Shown piece by piece: positions 20,626 through 30,570 of a stretch of DNA of 64,000 nt. How positions within the stretch are numbered: position 1 is the first letter of the stretch; each line of letters opens with the position of its first letter. Where the stretch lies: positions 32,014,061-32,078,060 of the forward strand of contig JBCFYV010000001.1 of NCBI GenBank assembly GCA_039000515.1. Direction: 5' to 3'. A program made the position numbers and the translations under genes. This DNA is from Timema cristinae. Lineage: Eukaryota; Arthropoda; Insecta; Phasmatodea; Timematidae. Under the pieces are notes generated by a model that was not told the origin of the DNA, made no database searches, and saw nothing but the letters and a program-made list of their open reading frames with translations.

Positions 20626-20903
20626 AGGTGACCTGGTGGTCTAGGGGTAAGGTGTCAGACTTCTGTGCTGGCGGCCGGGGTTCAATCCTCGGTCCCGGCA
20701 CAGATTTATCTGATTACCAAACCCTTCCTTCACCTCTGACAAGACATCTTGTGAATGTGGGGAATGCCAGGCCTCCACCGTGGTTCGGATTCCACGTTAA
20801 ACTGTAGGTCCTTCCATTTCATCTCACAATCACCCTACCACTACACATTAGCGTAAGTGCGTATAACCCGAATGGGTAGTAAGACGCGGTGCTAATAATA
20901 ATA
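20626..20903 (+). mobile_element. SINE-A reference copy, short subfamily, intact with TSD
   Basis: This is the clearest SINE-A. It sits between GACAGTGTCGAAA at 20613-20625 and 20904-20916, a perfect 13-bp TSD. A ~75-nt tRNA-like head has box A TGGTCTAGGGG and box B GGTTCAATCCT. A family-specific body follows (CTTCACCTCTGACAAGACAT, GTGGTTCGGATTCCACG). The shared 3' tail holds the CCCGAA(C/T)GGG mini-hairpin, TAGTAAGACGCGGTGC and TAA repeats. The length of about 275 bp and the pol III boxes fit a tRNA-derived SINE, which depends on LINE enzymes for copying. It lies inside the hAT remnant. Confidence 0.97.
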
Positions 20904-21488
20904 GACAGTGTCGAAACAACGTTTTGAAAGCCTCCTTTACTCGGAATTATAGACTCAGCTCCTCAAGGACAAGCTCAGACTTCATCGGGAAGTTGAAAAA
21001 GCTTTTTTCCCTCTTCTGACACTAAAGTCTACCTATGTGAAAGAAGATGTTCTTGTCTTGTACCGATCAAGAGCCTCAGAATGATTTGCCTGGATCTCAA
21101 ACTCGAAGAGCTCACCTACAAAATGAAGAAGCATCATGGTTGTCACTTGTCACTGAAAAACTATGTTTTTGTCTCTCACCTTTTTATTTCACGGGAACAT
21201 ATTGTGTAGTTTTTTAATTTGTAAGATTAAAAGGTTACTGAAATTAATTCAATTTAGTTGGTAACATTTATTGACACCAAATGAAAGCTCGAAAGAACTC
21301 TCTCCAAGAATGAAACAGCACTTGCTCTTATATTGCAGATTGTTACGGAGTCACATTTTCACTATAAATGATTCTTTACATTTCTGTAGTTGTGCATAAA
21401 GTTACTCGTTTTGCTCGTTGGGGTTCCACCCCCAGTGAGTTTTCTTTGCAAGTGGATGTAAACTAATGTAATTCCAGAGCCGTTTTTT

Positions 21489-21598
21489 GATAGGTCTTAC
21501 CGTTTAGCCACAAGAGACCTCCAAAGAAAGGTCCGCACCAACTTTAAGGTTGCTCCGAATTTTGAATTTTTTTAGGGGGTTAAATATATATATATATA

Positions 21599-21641
<43 letters not shown>

Positions 21642-21775
21642 TCTTGGAGTTCTCCCGTCCGTTACAGGCTAGAAGCTATAAGTTTGCCGAATTTCAAGTT
21701 TCTAGCTCATCTGGAAGTGGGTAAAACATTAATGTCAGTGAGTAAGTCATCCATGTGGCTTTATAGTAGTATAAT
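21489..21775 (-). repeat. Dispersed repeat H, inverse copy, with (TA)n
   Basis: The inverse of 18442-18695, including CTCCAAAGAAAGGTCCGCAC and TTCTAGCTCATCTGGAAGTG. A long TA microsatellite (21587-21637) has expanded in the position of an A-rich stretch in the other copy. Confidence 0.65.
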
Positions 21776-22034
21776 TGAAATAATTATCTTTTTGCCATTT
21801 AGATTAATTCAATAAACACTAATATGAGAATAATAGGAAATTGAAACTACTCTTTGGGTTACCAGGCCAGTAAAATATTATATTTATGATCGCGATTTAA
21901 AAAAAAAGGTTTGGGAAACACTGGTTCGGACTTATAGACCACCGATGCGGGTACACGCTCCTATTGAACGACGATTAACTTAATAAATCTTTTGTAGTTT
22001 GATATGATCGTAATCAAGAACCTACCCTCCCCTT

Positions 22035-22258
22035 CTCTATAGACTAGGCTGCCGATTATGGGGAGATCGAGGTTAGAATCTCGGTTGGGTGTAGGCTTAC
22101 AGCTTCTTTTTTTTTTACCAGAATGGTTTTCCACTCTCCCTCCACGTAATTGCGGGTACACCTATTCTAAATATAATCTTCCTAATCCCAAAACCTACTA
22201 GGTTAGTTAGTACGTAAGCGTATAAACCGAACGGGTAGTAAGACCTGGTGGTAAAAAA
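22035..22258 (+). mobile_element. SINE-B1 copy
   Basis: GACTAGGCTGCCGATTATGG, box B GAGGTTAGAATCTCGG, CTCCCTCCACGTAATTGCGG and tail AACCGAACGGGTAGTAAGAC, ending in an A run. Confidence 0.85.
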
Positions 22259-22851
22259 AAAAAATTAAGAATCTCCCCCCTCCCTTTCCCCCGCCAATTC
22301 CACCAGCCAACCCATCTTTACCCCAACACTCACGATTGTTTTATAGAGGCCATTACGTGATGGCCTCATGCGCACGGGAAAAAAAAAGAGGGCTGGAGAA
22401 ACAATCGTTTGTTTTCATTTAACCCGGCGCACATGTCGTGGGGAAGGGGGGAACTTTGTGTGGGGGGGAAGGGAGGATTAAAAAAAAAAACTCCAAGATA
22501 GATTGAAATAAAATAATGATCGTGTCTTGACTCTTAAACCCCACAGTGAAACATAAACAAGACCTACACGCCGCGCGATCGTCTTGTTGGGGAGTTAATA
22601 TTACTCTTGTTCTTTATCTTCTATCAAACATTACGATCGTTAAGTTTGTAGGAGTATGGAGACATTACTGTGAAACAGAATTTTTTTTTTATTGATTAAA
22701 GGTATTGTAACATTTTCTAATGAATCCCCTTTAGAAAAATTAGTTTATACGCCCTTGATTTATTTCTATCAATAGTAACGATAATAATAATAATAATAAT
22801 AATACTAATGTCTTAATTGGGGCGAAGTTAAGACTAGCGGTTTTTCTTACA
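22259..22851. other. No gene; purine/pyrimidine tracts
   Basis: Pyrimidine tract CCCCCCTCCCTTTCCCCCG near 22266 and G-rich tracts near 22440-22478. A TAA microsatellite lies near 22785-22803. Nothing else is recognised. Confidence 0.4.
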
Positions 22852-23110
22852 TTATTATTTATTAGCACCGCGTCTTACTATCCGTTCGGCTTATACGCCT
22901 ATTTACTAATTACTCTAATGGTTTAGGAATTAGGAAGGTTTAATTCAGAGGAAATGCACCCGCATTTACGTGGAAGAAGAGTGCAAACCCGTTTAGGAAG
23001 AAAAAAAAAACTCAGTGCATCCAACCGGAACTCCCCGATCTCAACGTTTAGGGCAGTCTAGTCTAACACAAGAGTAGCGCGTTAGACCACGTGGCCACTG
23101 AACCGTGTCC
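22852..23110 (-). mobile_element. SINE-B1 with imperfect-length TSD
   Basis: TTTCTTACA at 22843-22851 and 23111-23119. Tail inverse AGCACCGCGTCTTACTATCC and head inverse GCGTTAGACCACGTGGCCAC are clear. Confidence 0.85.
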
Positions 23111-23212
23111 TTTCTTACACCTAGCCCTTAATAATAGAGCAGGTTAATTTAATACTAATGTATTATTATTATTATTATGATAGTTAAAACTATTTTATAA
23201 TATGTGTACAAA

Positions 23213-23244
<32 letters not shown>

Positions 23245-23545
23245 TATTGACCACATAGCTCTTCACTTAATTGTACCTTTATGGACATATTAAAATAAAA
23301 TAAATGAGAAAAGTATAACTAATTAAGGAAGAGAGAGAAAAAATAGAATACACAAACATGCCACACACACGTTCACGTGTCATATAAGCTTACACAATAT
23401 CTGTCTTTGGTTGCCGCACAATCATATTTTGCATGTATTTTGTTAAACTTTATTGTACATAAAGTGTGCGTTCTATAGAGAAAGCCGTGAATTGGCATGT
23501 GACCTTCCAATGCCACTTGGTTACCACCCACTCTTGGTCTAGATA
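23111..23545. other. No gene; TAA/TTA microsatellites
   Basis: TTA repeats near 23161 and TAA repeats near 23214-23240; otherwise unique AT-rich DNA. Confidence 0.4.
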
Positions 23546-23948
23546 CAATCAACTCTGGTTTTAGTGAACATTCGGCTTAGGTGAACCTAATTCATTGGTC
23601 ACAACCCACATACATTTCAATGTGTGTGAAAAAAAAAAATCGTTTATAATGAACCCTCAACTACGGTTATAGTGAACAGAGAAATTGAAACTTTCAATAA
23701 GAAAATGTCATTTTAACATCTTAATTCTTTAAAAAAAACATAACTTTTTGGTTGTTTAAACTTGAAGATACCTATTCTCTACCTGTGTTCTCATTTAGGT
23801 AGCACAAAGATTGACTGAAATTACTGAATGTGAGGGAAGAGGGAGGTGGGGAGTGTGGTTGAACTTAAACAGTCCTTATACTCATTGACCTGGCTTAAGT
23901 TGTAATAACTTTCTCTGCGGCAAGTAAAGAAAGACAGTCTTCTGAGTT

Positions 23949-24241
23949 GTATTATTATTATTAGCATGGCGTATTACTACCCTTTCGGATTATACGCACT
24001 AACACTAATGTGTAATAGTAGGATGATTGGGAGATGAAATGGAGGACCTACAGTTTAACGTAGGATCCGAACCACGGTGGAGGCCTGGCATTCCTCACAT
24101 TCACAAGTTGTGATTAATACACGTCTTGTCAGAGGTGAAGGAAGGGTTTGGCAATCAGATAAATCTGTACCGGGGCCGAGATTTGAACCCCGGACGCCAG
24201 CACAGAAGTCCGACACCTTATCCCTGGACCACCAAGGCACC
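23949..24241 (-). mobile_element. SINE-A, long subfamily, with TSD
   Basis: TGTATTATTATTA occurs on both sides (about 23948-23960, shared with the tail repeat, and 24242-24254). Long-form body (GTGATTAATACACGTCTTG). Confidence 0.9.
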
Positions 24242-24526
24242 TGTATTATTATTACAGGAGATACAGGACAGTGAATGACAGTTTGTGGCCATTTAGTAAT
24301 GGTTTTCACGAAGTTAATCCCTTTCTTCTAAAGGGTATATGAAACTCAACAAATTGGACTTTTCTACTCAGTTTAGTTGTTGAATGCATGGATAGTGTGT
24401 AATCACGTGTGTGAAAAGCACACACTCCAGAGAAGGTTCTAGAAAATTTATTAATTAAAACCGTATACAATAAACAACAGCATAATACAACTGTATTTTT
24501 TTCTAAATATCAATTAATAGATTTCA

Positions 24527-24781
24527 GCCGCCTCGGTGGCGTAGTTGGCTAACGCGCTTGTCTTGTTGAGCTCGACTGCTGAGGACGGGAGATCGAGGTT
24601 CGAATCTCGGTCGGGTGAACTGGGGGGGAGGGGGGGTTTACTTAATGGTTTCCCACTCTCCCTCCACGCAAATACGGGTTCACCCCCTCTAATTCAACCT
24701 TCCCAATTCCTAAATCCATTAACGTAATTAGTACTTAAAGCGTATAACCCGAACGGGTAGTAAGACGCGGTGCTAAATATT
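24527..24781 (+). mobile_element. SINE-B2 reference copy with 15-bp TSD
   Basis: AATTAATAGATTTCA at 24512-24526 and 24782-24796. Head GCCGCCTCGGTGGCGTAGTT then GGCTAACGCGCTTG (box A region), box B GAGGTTCGAATCTCGG, and body CCACGCAAATACGGGTTCAC. The tail CCCGAACGGGTAGTAAGACG and CGGTGCTAAA is the same as in SINE-A. Confidence 0.97.
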
Positions 24782-25210
24782 AATTAATAGATTTCAATAA
24801 AGATCCGATTATATTTGAACTCTTATTTTGTTTGTCACTAATCTCCTACTTTCAGATTTTTTTTAAAATATCGGTTTTAGTGAACTTCGGACACAGTGAA
24901 CAAAATATCTGAGTCCGTAGAGGTTCAATATAACCATGGCTGACTGTAGTTTGATGTCCTTTTGTGACCAGCAGCATTTTACTAGAGGTCAGCAAGGACA
25001 ATAGGTTTAAAAATGAACGCTCACATTTAGAATACAGACCGAGGAGGACAACAATATAGACATTGCTGCGAACAACATATTATTTGGTAGAGTTTTGAGT
25101 CCATATATTTAGGAATAATAACTTAGTAATAACGATATTATAGTGGAAGTTCTATAAATAATACGGTCGTGAGATGCATCATATTAGTCTACTCTTGTCA
25201 CTAAGCTGCT

Positions 25211-25493
25211 GACGACCTCGGTGATCTTGGTGTAAACTGCTGCCTCGTATATTGACCTGATATTCGTGAGTTCAAACCCAGCCGGGGTTCACTGACTTTT
25301 CTCGAGTGATAAACATTCTTAGAACAACTTCATTCAAAGGTAAAGTAGAGTTGTCGGTCCCATGTCGATTGTGCCAAGTAATAAACCCTGGAAGGTATGT
25401 GAAAATACCTTCCCAAGCAAAATTGTTAGGCACTTTCGCTTATAGGCATTTCCGTTTGTTGATATAGGCCTAATCAATTGGTTCAGAAAGCGC
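25211..25493 (+). mobile_element. SINE-E copy 1
   Basis: TGACGACCTCGGTGATCTTG and box B-like GAGTTCAAACCCAGCCGG, then TCGGTCCCATGTCGATTGTG and GGCACTTTCGCTTATAGGC, then a 3' end GTTCAGAAAGCGCTTGTTAA. The same order recurs at 47295-47590. The tail is unlike that of SINE-A/B. Confidence 0.6.
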
Positions 25494-25740
25494 TTGTTAA
25501 ATACATCAAATAAATTAATAAAAAAAATTGTAAGTTTTCTAAAGTCTTGTGTGTTGTCAAGAAATGTAAAACTCAGACTATATAAAATAAAAACTTCACC
25601 GCTTGTTCTTAGTGTTAGTGAAATATGGTGTCTCAGCTCACATGATTTGAATAAATTTAGGATGTTCGAAAAACTGAATGAGGTGGACTGGATAGAACTA
25701 GTTCAAGATGGGGATAGGTGGCGTAATTTGTATTGAGGCA
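25494..25740 (+). pseudogene. LINE reverse-transcriptase C-terminal remnant (internally deleted)
   Basis: The frame reads NVKLRLYKIKTSPLVLSVSE and IWCLSSHDLNKFRMFEK, recalling the KLRLYKTLIRPVVLYGSETW...F E+K region after the RT domain of many non-LTR retrotransposons. It then jumps to EVDWIELVQDGDRWRNLY, recalling the C-terminal W(I)ELAQDRDRWR ending. The part between them is missing, so this is a deleted fossil. It encodes no working enzyme. I infer the family from memory of these motifs and ran no search. Confidence 0.6.
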
Positions 25741-27707
25741 ATGAACTTATGAGCTCCTAATTACGTCAATCTCTGTGAGTGTTAATTGTTTGGACTTAAT
25801 TGTATCAAACCATAGAGTATGATTAATAAACCTCATTGGTGCGCTACGGATAGTGTGAAATTCTTAACGTAGGCCTACCTTTGGGTGTACGCATACCAAA
25901 ATTACAGAAACACTTCTTTTAACTCATTTTACTAAGTTTTTGGTGTTAACCCATGTCCTTAGGATAAATAAAATTGAAGTGTAAACGTTAACACTTGGGT
26001 TATCTCGATTGCAATCATTCATTCATTCATTCATTCATTCCGTTTAAATATTTGGAACGCTTTCAAAATCACCTCGCTATTAACACCTTATACATGGTAG
26101 TAAATCTTACTATTCGTTTTTAAAGAATCTTGTGAACAGAATTTCATTGAAAGAATACTTAAAAATAAAAATAAAATAGCCTGAGAGGAATATATTTCAT
26201 ATATTGCCGCCATCAAATGAACTAACATGATAGAGGGTGGAAGGCTTTTTTTTTTTAAGTAGGGAAGTTTCTTTGAAAGAAACCAGACCACTTCTAAGAG
26301 CCGCATCTAAACGACCACTTTCTAGAACATAAGTGCCCCTCTCCCCTCATTTAAACCTTGGAATGTGAGGGTGCTGATAGCTGCAGCCCTTATCGCTACA
26401 AGCTTTTAGCCCGACTGCATCTTCTTTGTCGCAATGTTGGCGCCGATGTCGATCCTTTCGATCAGCGAAACCTCTTCATTCTTTCAATTGGAGTTAGCTT
26501 TGTTTTGCTCGATGAGTTGAGCACTTTCCATCTTTACGCTAACACGTTTTTCTTCCTATTCACTTGGAGTAAAAACTATATAAGTCACATAGTTATTCAG
26601 TCGACCTTTTTTTAAATTTATTTGTGATTCTTGCTTCCTTTTAGAGCGGTATCATTAGGTTGATAAAAGAGAACTTGTCATATAGGGGTGTTTTTTTTTG
26701 TCCGGGATGAACCGAAGAGTTTGTAAAACGACATTTTATTTATTTATTAAACTATTAAGGTCATTTTCAAGTAATGTTCCCTTTTTTCACAGTGAAGTGA
26801 CTGTTTGGGAGCACCTGGTTTTGGGACTCTTGGTTATATCCCTTGTCGGACCAAAAATGGATTATTGCTTATTATTATTATTATTATTAAATTAAGTATG
26901 TACAGTTTTAGTTGTGTTAATAAAGGAAAGTGAAAGTCTAATCCTGGAATAAAAATCGATAAAAAAACTGCTCTGCTAATTTCTGAATGCTTTTGAAAAT
27001 TTCCATTTTAATTTAGGTAGATGTCTCTCTCGCTAAGAATTATCAATTCTATTTAATTCCACGCGAATGCTGGCGAATTTCCTCTTAATCCATCCTTTCC
27101 CATCTATATCTGGTTAGCACAGTTAAAATGCATTGGGCCAACCTACAACTTGGATGATTAACAAAACGCAGTAAATAACGGACTATTTTCAACATGGAAA
27201 AGTCCCTCTAAGAGAGTGCGTCATATACCAATCTTATTCCGTGATACAGTCGGATAGTAATCGTAAATTTACACCAACACTATTGCACGTGGATCAATTT
27301 TTATTTAACATTAGTGGAGATAGAGTGTTAATAAAAGTTCCTAATACTGAACATTGTTGAAATATTAAATTATATATGGATAAAAACTGCATTGAAAAGG
27401 TCGTTTCTGACCAAATTAGAATGACTTCACAGATAAGCATTGTGTACAAATCTTCAATCTGTCATAATAGCCACATACTGTTGTTATTGACAAGAAACTT
27501 TGTCACTCCCCCCCCCCCCATCATCCACACGGAACATTTCGAATAATCATTCAAATACAAATGCATTGTTCCATTTCTGGCTTATCTCAGGTCTTTTATT
27601 TTACATTTTACTCCCATACCTCACGCGCGCACACATAAAGGCAGATATGTGAGCCGGAAACTGATGGGCCTGCTACGATGAACGTTCTTAATGTTTTTAG
27701 CACCACG
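25741..27707. other. No recognisable gene
   Basis: A (CATT)n microsatellite at 26015-26040 and a C run near 27508. A few open frames of 65-85 codons near 26358-26895 are hydrophobic, unrecognised and probably chance. Confidence 0.4.
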
Positions 27708-27741
<34 letters not shown>

Positions 27742-28260
27742 GCACTGCGTCTTACTACCCGTTCGGGTTATACGCACTTACTCTAACATGAAATGGTAGG
27801 GTGATTGTGAGATGAAATGAAGGACCTACAGTTTAACGTGGAATCCGAACCACGGTGGCGGCCTGGCACTCCCCACATTCACAAGATGTCTTGTCAGAGG
27901 TGAAGGAAGGGTTTGGAAATCAGATAAATCTGTGCCGGGACCGAGGATTGAACCCCGTCCGCCAGCACAGAAGTCTGACACCTTACCCCTAGACCACCAG
28001 GTCACCCTACCACGTTTTATTTCCCGTCCGGGTTGTACGAATGTATACTAATTACGCTAATGTGTTAGGTGTATGGAAGGTTGAATTTAATAAGAATTAT
28101 ATACCCGTATTTGCGTGGACATATATTAGAAGAAGAAAACAACTCTCTCTTTATACCCGACCGGGACTCGAACACCGATTTACTCATCGTCGGCAGTCAA
28201 GTCTATTACGAGAGTGACGCCTTACTTTACCGACTGAGCTAAGGTGTCTGAGCTGGTTAT
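27708..28260 (-). mobile_element. SINE-B1 host carrying a nested SINE-A
   Basis: Its tail inverse starts TTTTAGCACCACGTTTTATT, is interrupted, and resumes TTCCCGTCCGGGTTGTACG at 28021. It continues through CGACCGGGACTCGAACACCG to the head at about 28255. Confidence 0.85.
27725..28008 (-). mobile_element. SINE-A inserted in SINE-B1, with TSD
   Basis: ACCACGTTTTATT at 27712-27724 and 28009-28021 is a perfect 13-bp TSD made from the host SINE's tail. Short-subfamily body, TTA-repeat tail. Confidence 0.95.
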
Positions 28261-28601
28261 GGTATAGTAACTTTTAAACTTCAGAAAAGGTTCTAAGCTG
28301 TTGGATGGACTAAGCTTATATCATGCACCTTTTTAGTTACAATAAGGATCGCATTTTGCGGATTTAATCATGTTGGTATATGGTTGCCTAAACTTAAATA
28401 ATAGATGGGAGGTGGCCTTTAGTTTTAAATCAATTGAAGAACCACCCTATATCTTGAGAAGACAAATTTTAATGTTCTAATCCACCACTCAAAATAGACT
28501 AATAATATATCCACACTAAAAAAGCCACCTAATTATTAGCTTTTTAAGCGTTATTGTCCCTACATTTTAATCCGATGGATAAAATTAAAGCTTAGTCACC
28601 T
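28261..28601. other. No recognisable feature
   Basis: AT-rich, nothing identified. Confidence 0.4.
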
Positions 28602-28890
28602 CTAAAAATGAGTGCATGATGACCTAATCTTTTTTATGAGGGAACATTGAGTCTACTATCTAAAAATGACTGCATGATGACCTAATCTTTTTTATGAGGG
28701 AACATTGAGTCTACTATCTAAAAATGAGTGCATGATGACCTAATCTTTTTATAAGGGAACATTGAGTCTACTATCTAAAAATGAGTGCATGATGACCTAA
28801 TCTTTTTTATAAGGGAACATTGAGTCTACTATCTAAAAATGAGTGCATGATGAACTAATCTTTTTTATGAGGGAACATTGAGTCTACTAT
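28602..28890 (+). repeat. 58-bp minisatellite, five copies
   Basis: The unit opens CTAAAAATGAGTGCATGATG and closes GGGAACATTGAGTCTACTAT. Units differ by isolated substitutions and a one-base T-run change, so the array is young or homogenised. A partial sixth unit (CTAAAAATGCATGCAATC) follows. Confidence 0.95.
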
Positions 28891-28934
28891 CTAAAAATGC
28901 ATGCAATCACATACTTTTCAATCGCATGGATGTT

Positions 28935-29030
28935 CATGCCGGTGGCCGAGTAGTCTTAAGACGCCACCCTGGGGTGATTTTTCCCCATCCTCTCGCTATG
29001 CTAATATGGGGGTATTTCCACTATTTTGTC
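28935..29030 (+). mobile_element. SINE-B fragment, degenerate
   Basis: GCCGGTGGCCGAGTAGTCTT then AAGACGCCACCC resembles the B1 head. GGGGTGATTTTTCC and TATGCTAATATGGGGGT resemble its body with the box B section lost. Confidence 0.45.
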
Positions 29031-29494
29031 CTCCTCATCACTACTGCACAGACTAATCGACAAAAACACTTGTCTTCGACCTATAAAATACACTTTTAAA
29101 ATGTCTTCACGTATGAGGAAGGCGGTCTGGTCTACAAGAAAGCCACCTGATTGAAGACCCACTCTCGTTGGTAAAACTTTTTGGTTGGGGGGATTCATCT
29201 TAGCTGGCTGTTTGTTCATTTATAGCTTCCCTTATTAACCCCCTCCCTTGTAAAACATCTAATGGCGCATTAAGCGCTCCAGACGAAAGGGAAGTTTTTA
29301 TCCGTGCGCGTTAGGGAAAATTGTTATTTTTTTATCCATCACGGTGCGTTAACATTTCCATTAATTGTAGGCCTCTAGTCTTCTTAGCAGCAGGTGTGCG
29401 TGGTGGTTACGGAAGAACTTTTTAAGTGGTTTACTTTAAGATCAAGTTTTCTCAAGAGATAAAGCTGTTCCGCTTATAGAGGAAGCGCGCACGC

Positions 29495-29835
29495 GCTTCA
29501 TCCAGTCCACCTCATTACACACTATCTCTTCCAGGTCCATTCTAATGTCATCTTCTCGGCTGCGTCTATGTATTCACAATGTGGGGCTGCCAGTCAGTAC
29601 CCTGAACAAGGTTCTTGAGAATCTCCCATTCATGTTTCATGTCCTGCCCATCTTAATCTATCGGATTGACAATTTCTTGTGATTACTTACGGGGTATGTA
29701 ACTCACCATTACGTAACCTCCTCAAATCCCCAGTAAACTCATACCTTTATGGACCAAATATCTTCTTAACCACCTGGTTTTAGAACAGCTTAGATTGTTT
29801 TCGCCATGTAAAGTAAGAGACCACGCTTTACACTC
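29495..29835 (-). pseudogene. LINE reverse-transcriptase C-terminal remnant
   Basis: Read on the minus strand, with stops and frame shifts, it gives in order SECKAWSLTLHGEN, VKKIFGP, RYEFTGDLRRLRNGELH, SDRLRWAGHE and DIRMDLEEIVCNEVDWMK. These match, in the right order, the post-RT segment of jockey/RTE-like non-LTR elements (SETWSLT, VLRKIFGP, RRLRNEELY, RLRWAGHV, EDIRMDLREIG..DW). It is inactive. The same lineage could include the fragment at 25494. Confidence 0.75.
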
Positions 29836-30570
29836 AGAGGGAATAACCGGTAAACTTATTATTTTATTTATTTTTAAAACAGCTTGTTAGGTCTCGTGAC
29901 AACAATCATATCCTTTTGGTCCCTGCCAATAGGTACACATGCGGGCTATCCACTTTATAAACATATTTATAAAATGATTAAAACTATTTTAATGAGAAAC
30001 TTAGCACAAGACAACCCGCATGACGTTCATAAAACTCTGTTTTTCTTATTTCCCGGTACACCTCAATTCTTTTAAATGTGGGTTAGTTTTATATTTAACC
30101 GTACACCAATAGGGCTTGTACTGTAACCGTCTTCTAAGGTTGGGGCACCACTTAGGTGCGGTTATTTCGTCCCGATAAGATTGTGGCTATGTTGATGTTT
30201 ATATGGTGTCAGTAGAAGTCTTAAACCTCATTAAGGCCCTGCCTACCCTCCCTGGCGGCGTGTTGAGCTTTCAGCTCTAAAATAGATGGCGTTGCTAACG
30301 TTATACAAACTGGTGGATTCCAGCCATCAGGTTGGCAGAACTACTGGTTTGTTTAAACAATTGGTAGACTGGCGACCACGACCGGTAATCAGTAAAGGCA
30401 GAAAGCAAACTTTTTTCCAAGAACTGAGAGAGATAAGAAGTGTAGTGCCGGACCGTAAAGTGTGTAGGCGACCAAGTTTGACTAAACGTGGGGAGACATA
30501 ACGTCAAGATACAATAACACTCTCGAGCAGAAAAATTAGCTTATTCATTCCAGTCAGCTAGACGTCCATT
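29836..30570. other. No recognisable feature
   Basis: Small overlapping open frames near 30286-30507 on both strands have no recognisable product. Confidence 0.4.

Larger units (their letters stand above)
20448..21925. mobile_element. hAT-like DNA transposon remnant
   Basis: The left end CCAGTGGTTCCAAAACCCTG and the inverse of the right end (GGTTTGGGAAACACTGG) form hAT-type terminal inverted repeats; GGGTCGCGACCC lies just inside. It carries a nested SINE-A (20626) and repeat H (21489). Bases 20905-21450 might be eroded transposase coding sequence, but I cannot show a motif. TSD unclear. Confidence 0.6.
20285..21960 (-). mobile_element. SINE-B1 host interrupted by a hAT element
   Basis: A decayed reverse SINE-B1 runs from about 20285 (GTACCCGTATTAGCGTAG) to CTCTCTAGAC at 20447. 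It resumes as TTATAGACCACCGATGCGGG after 21930. The head inverse is split by the hAT insertion. Confidence 0.55.
23546..24946. mobile_element. pogo/Tigger-like element with two nested SINEs
   Basis: Ends CAATCAACTCTGGTTTTAGT and the inverse of CAGTCAGCCATGGTTATATT are flanked by TA at 23544-23545 and 24947-24948. Further matching inward includes GTGAAC blocks near both ends. SINE-A at 23949 and SINE-B2 at 24527 inserted later; without them and their TSDs the element would be about 840 bp. No transposase frame is seen. Confidence 0.65.

Noticed and set aside
28602..28890. CRISPR-like array
   Set aside because: Direct repeats are contiguous with no spacers and the context is eukaryotic.
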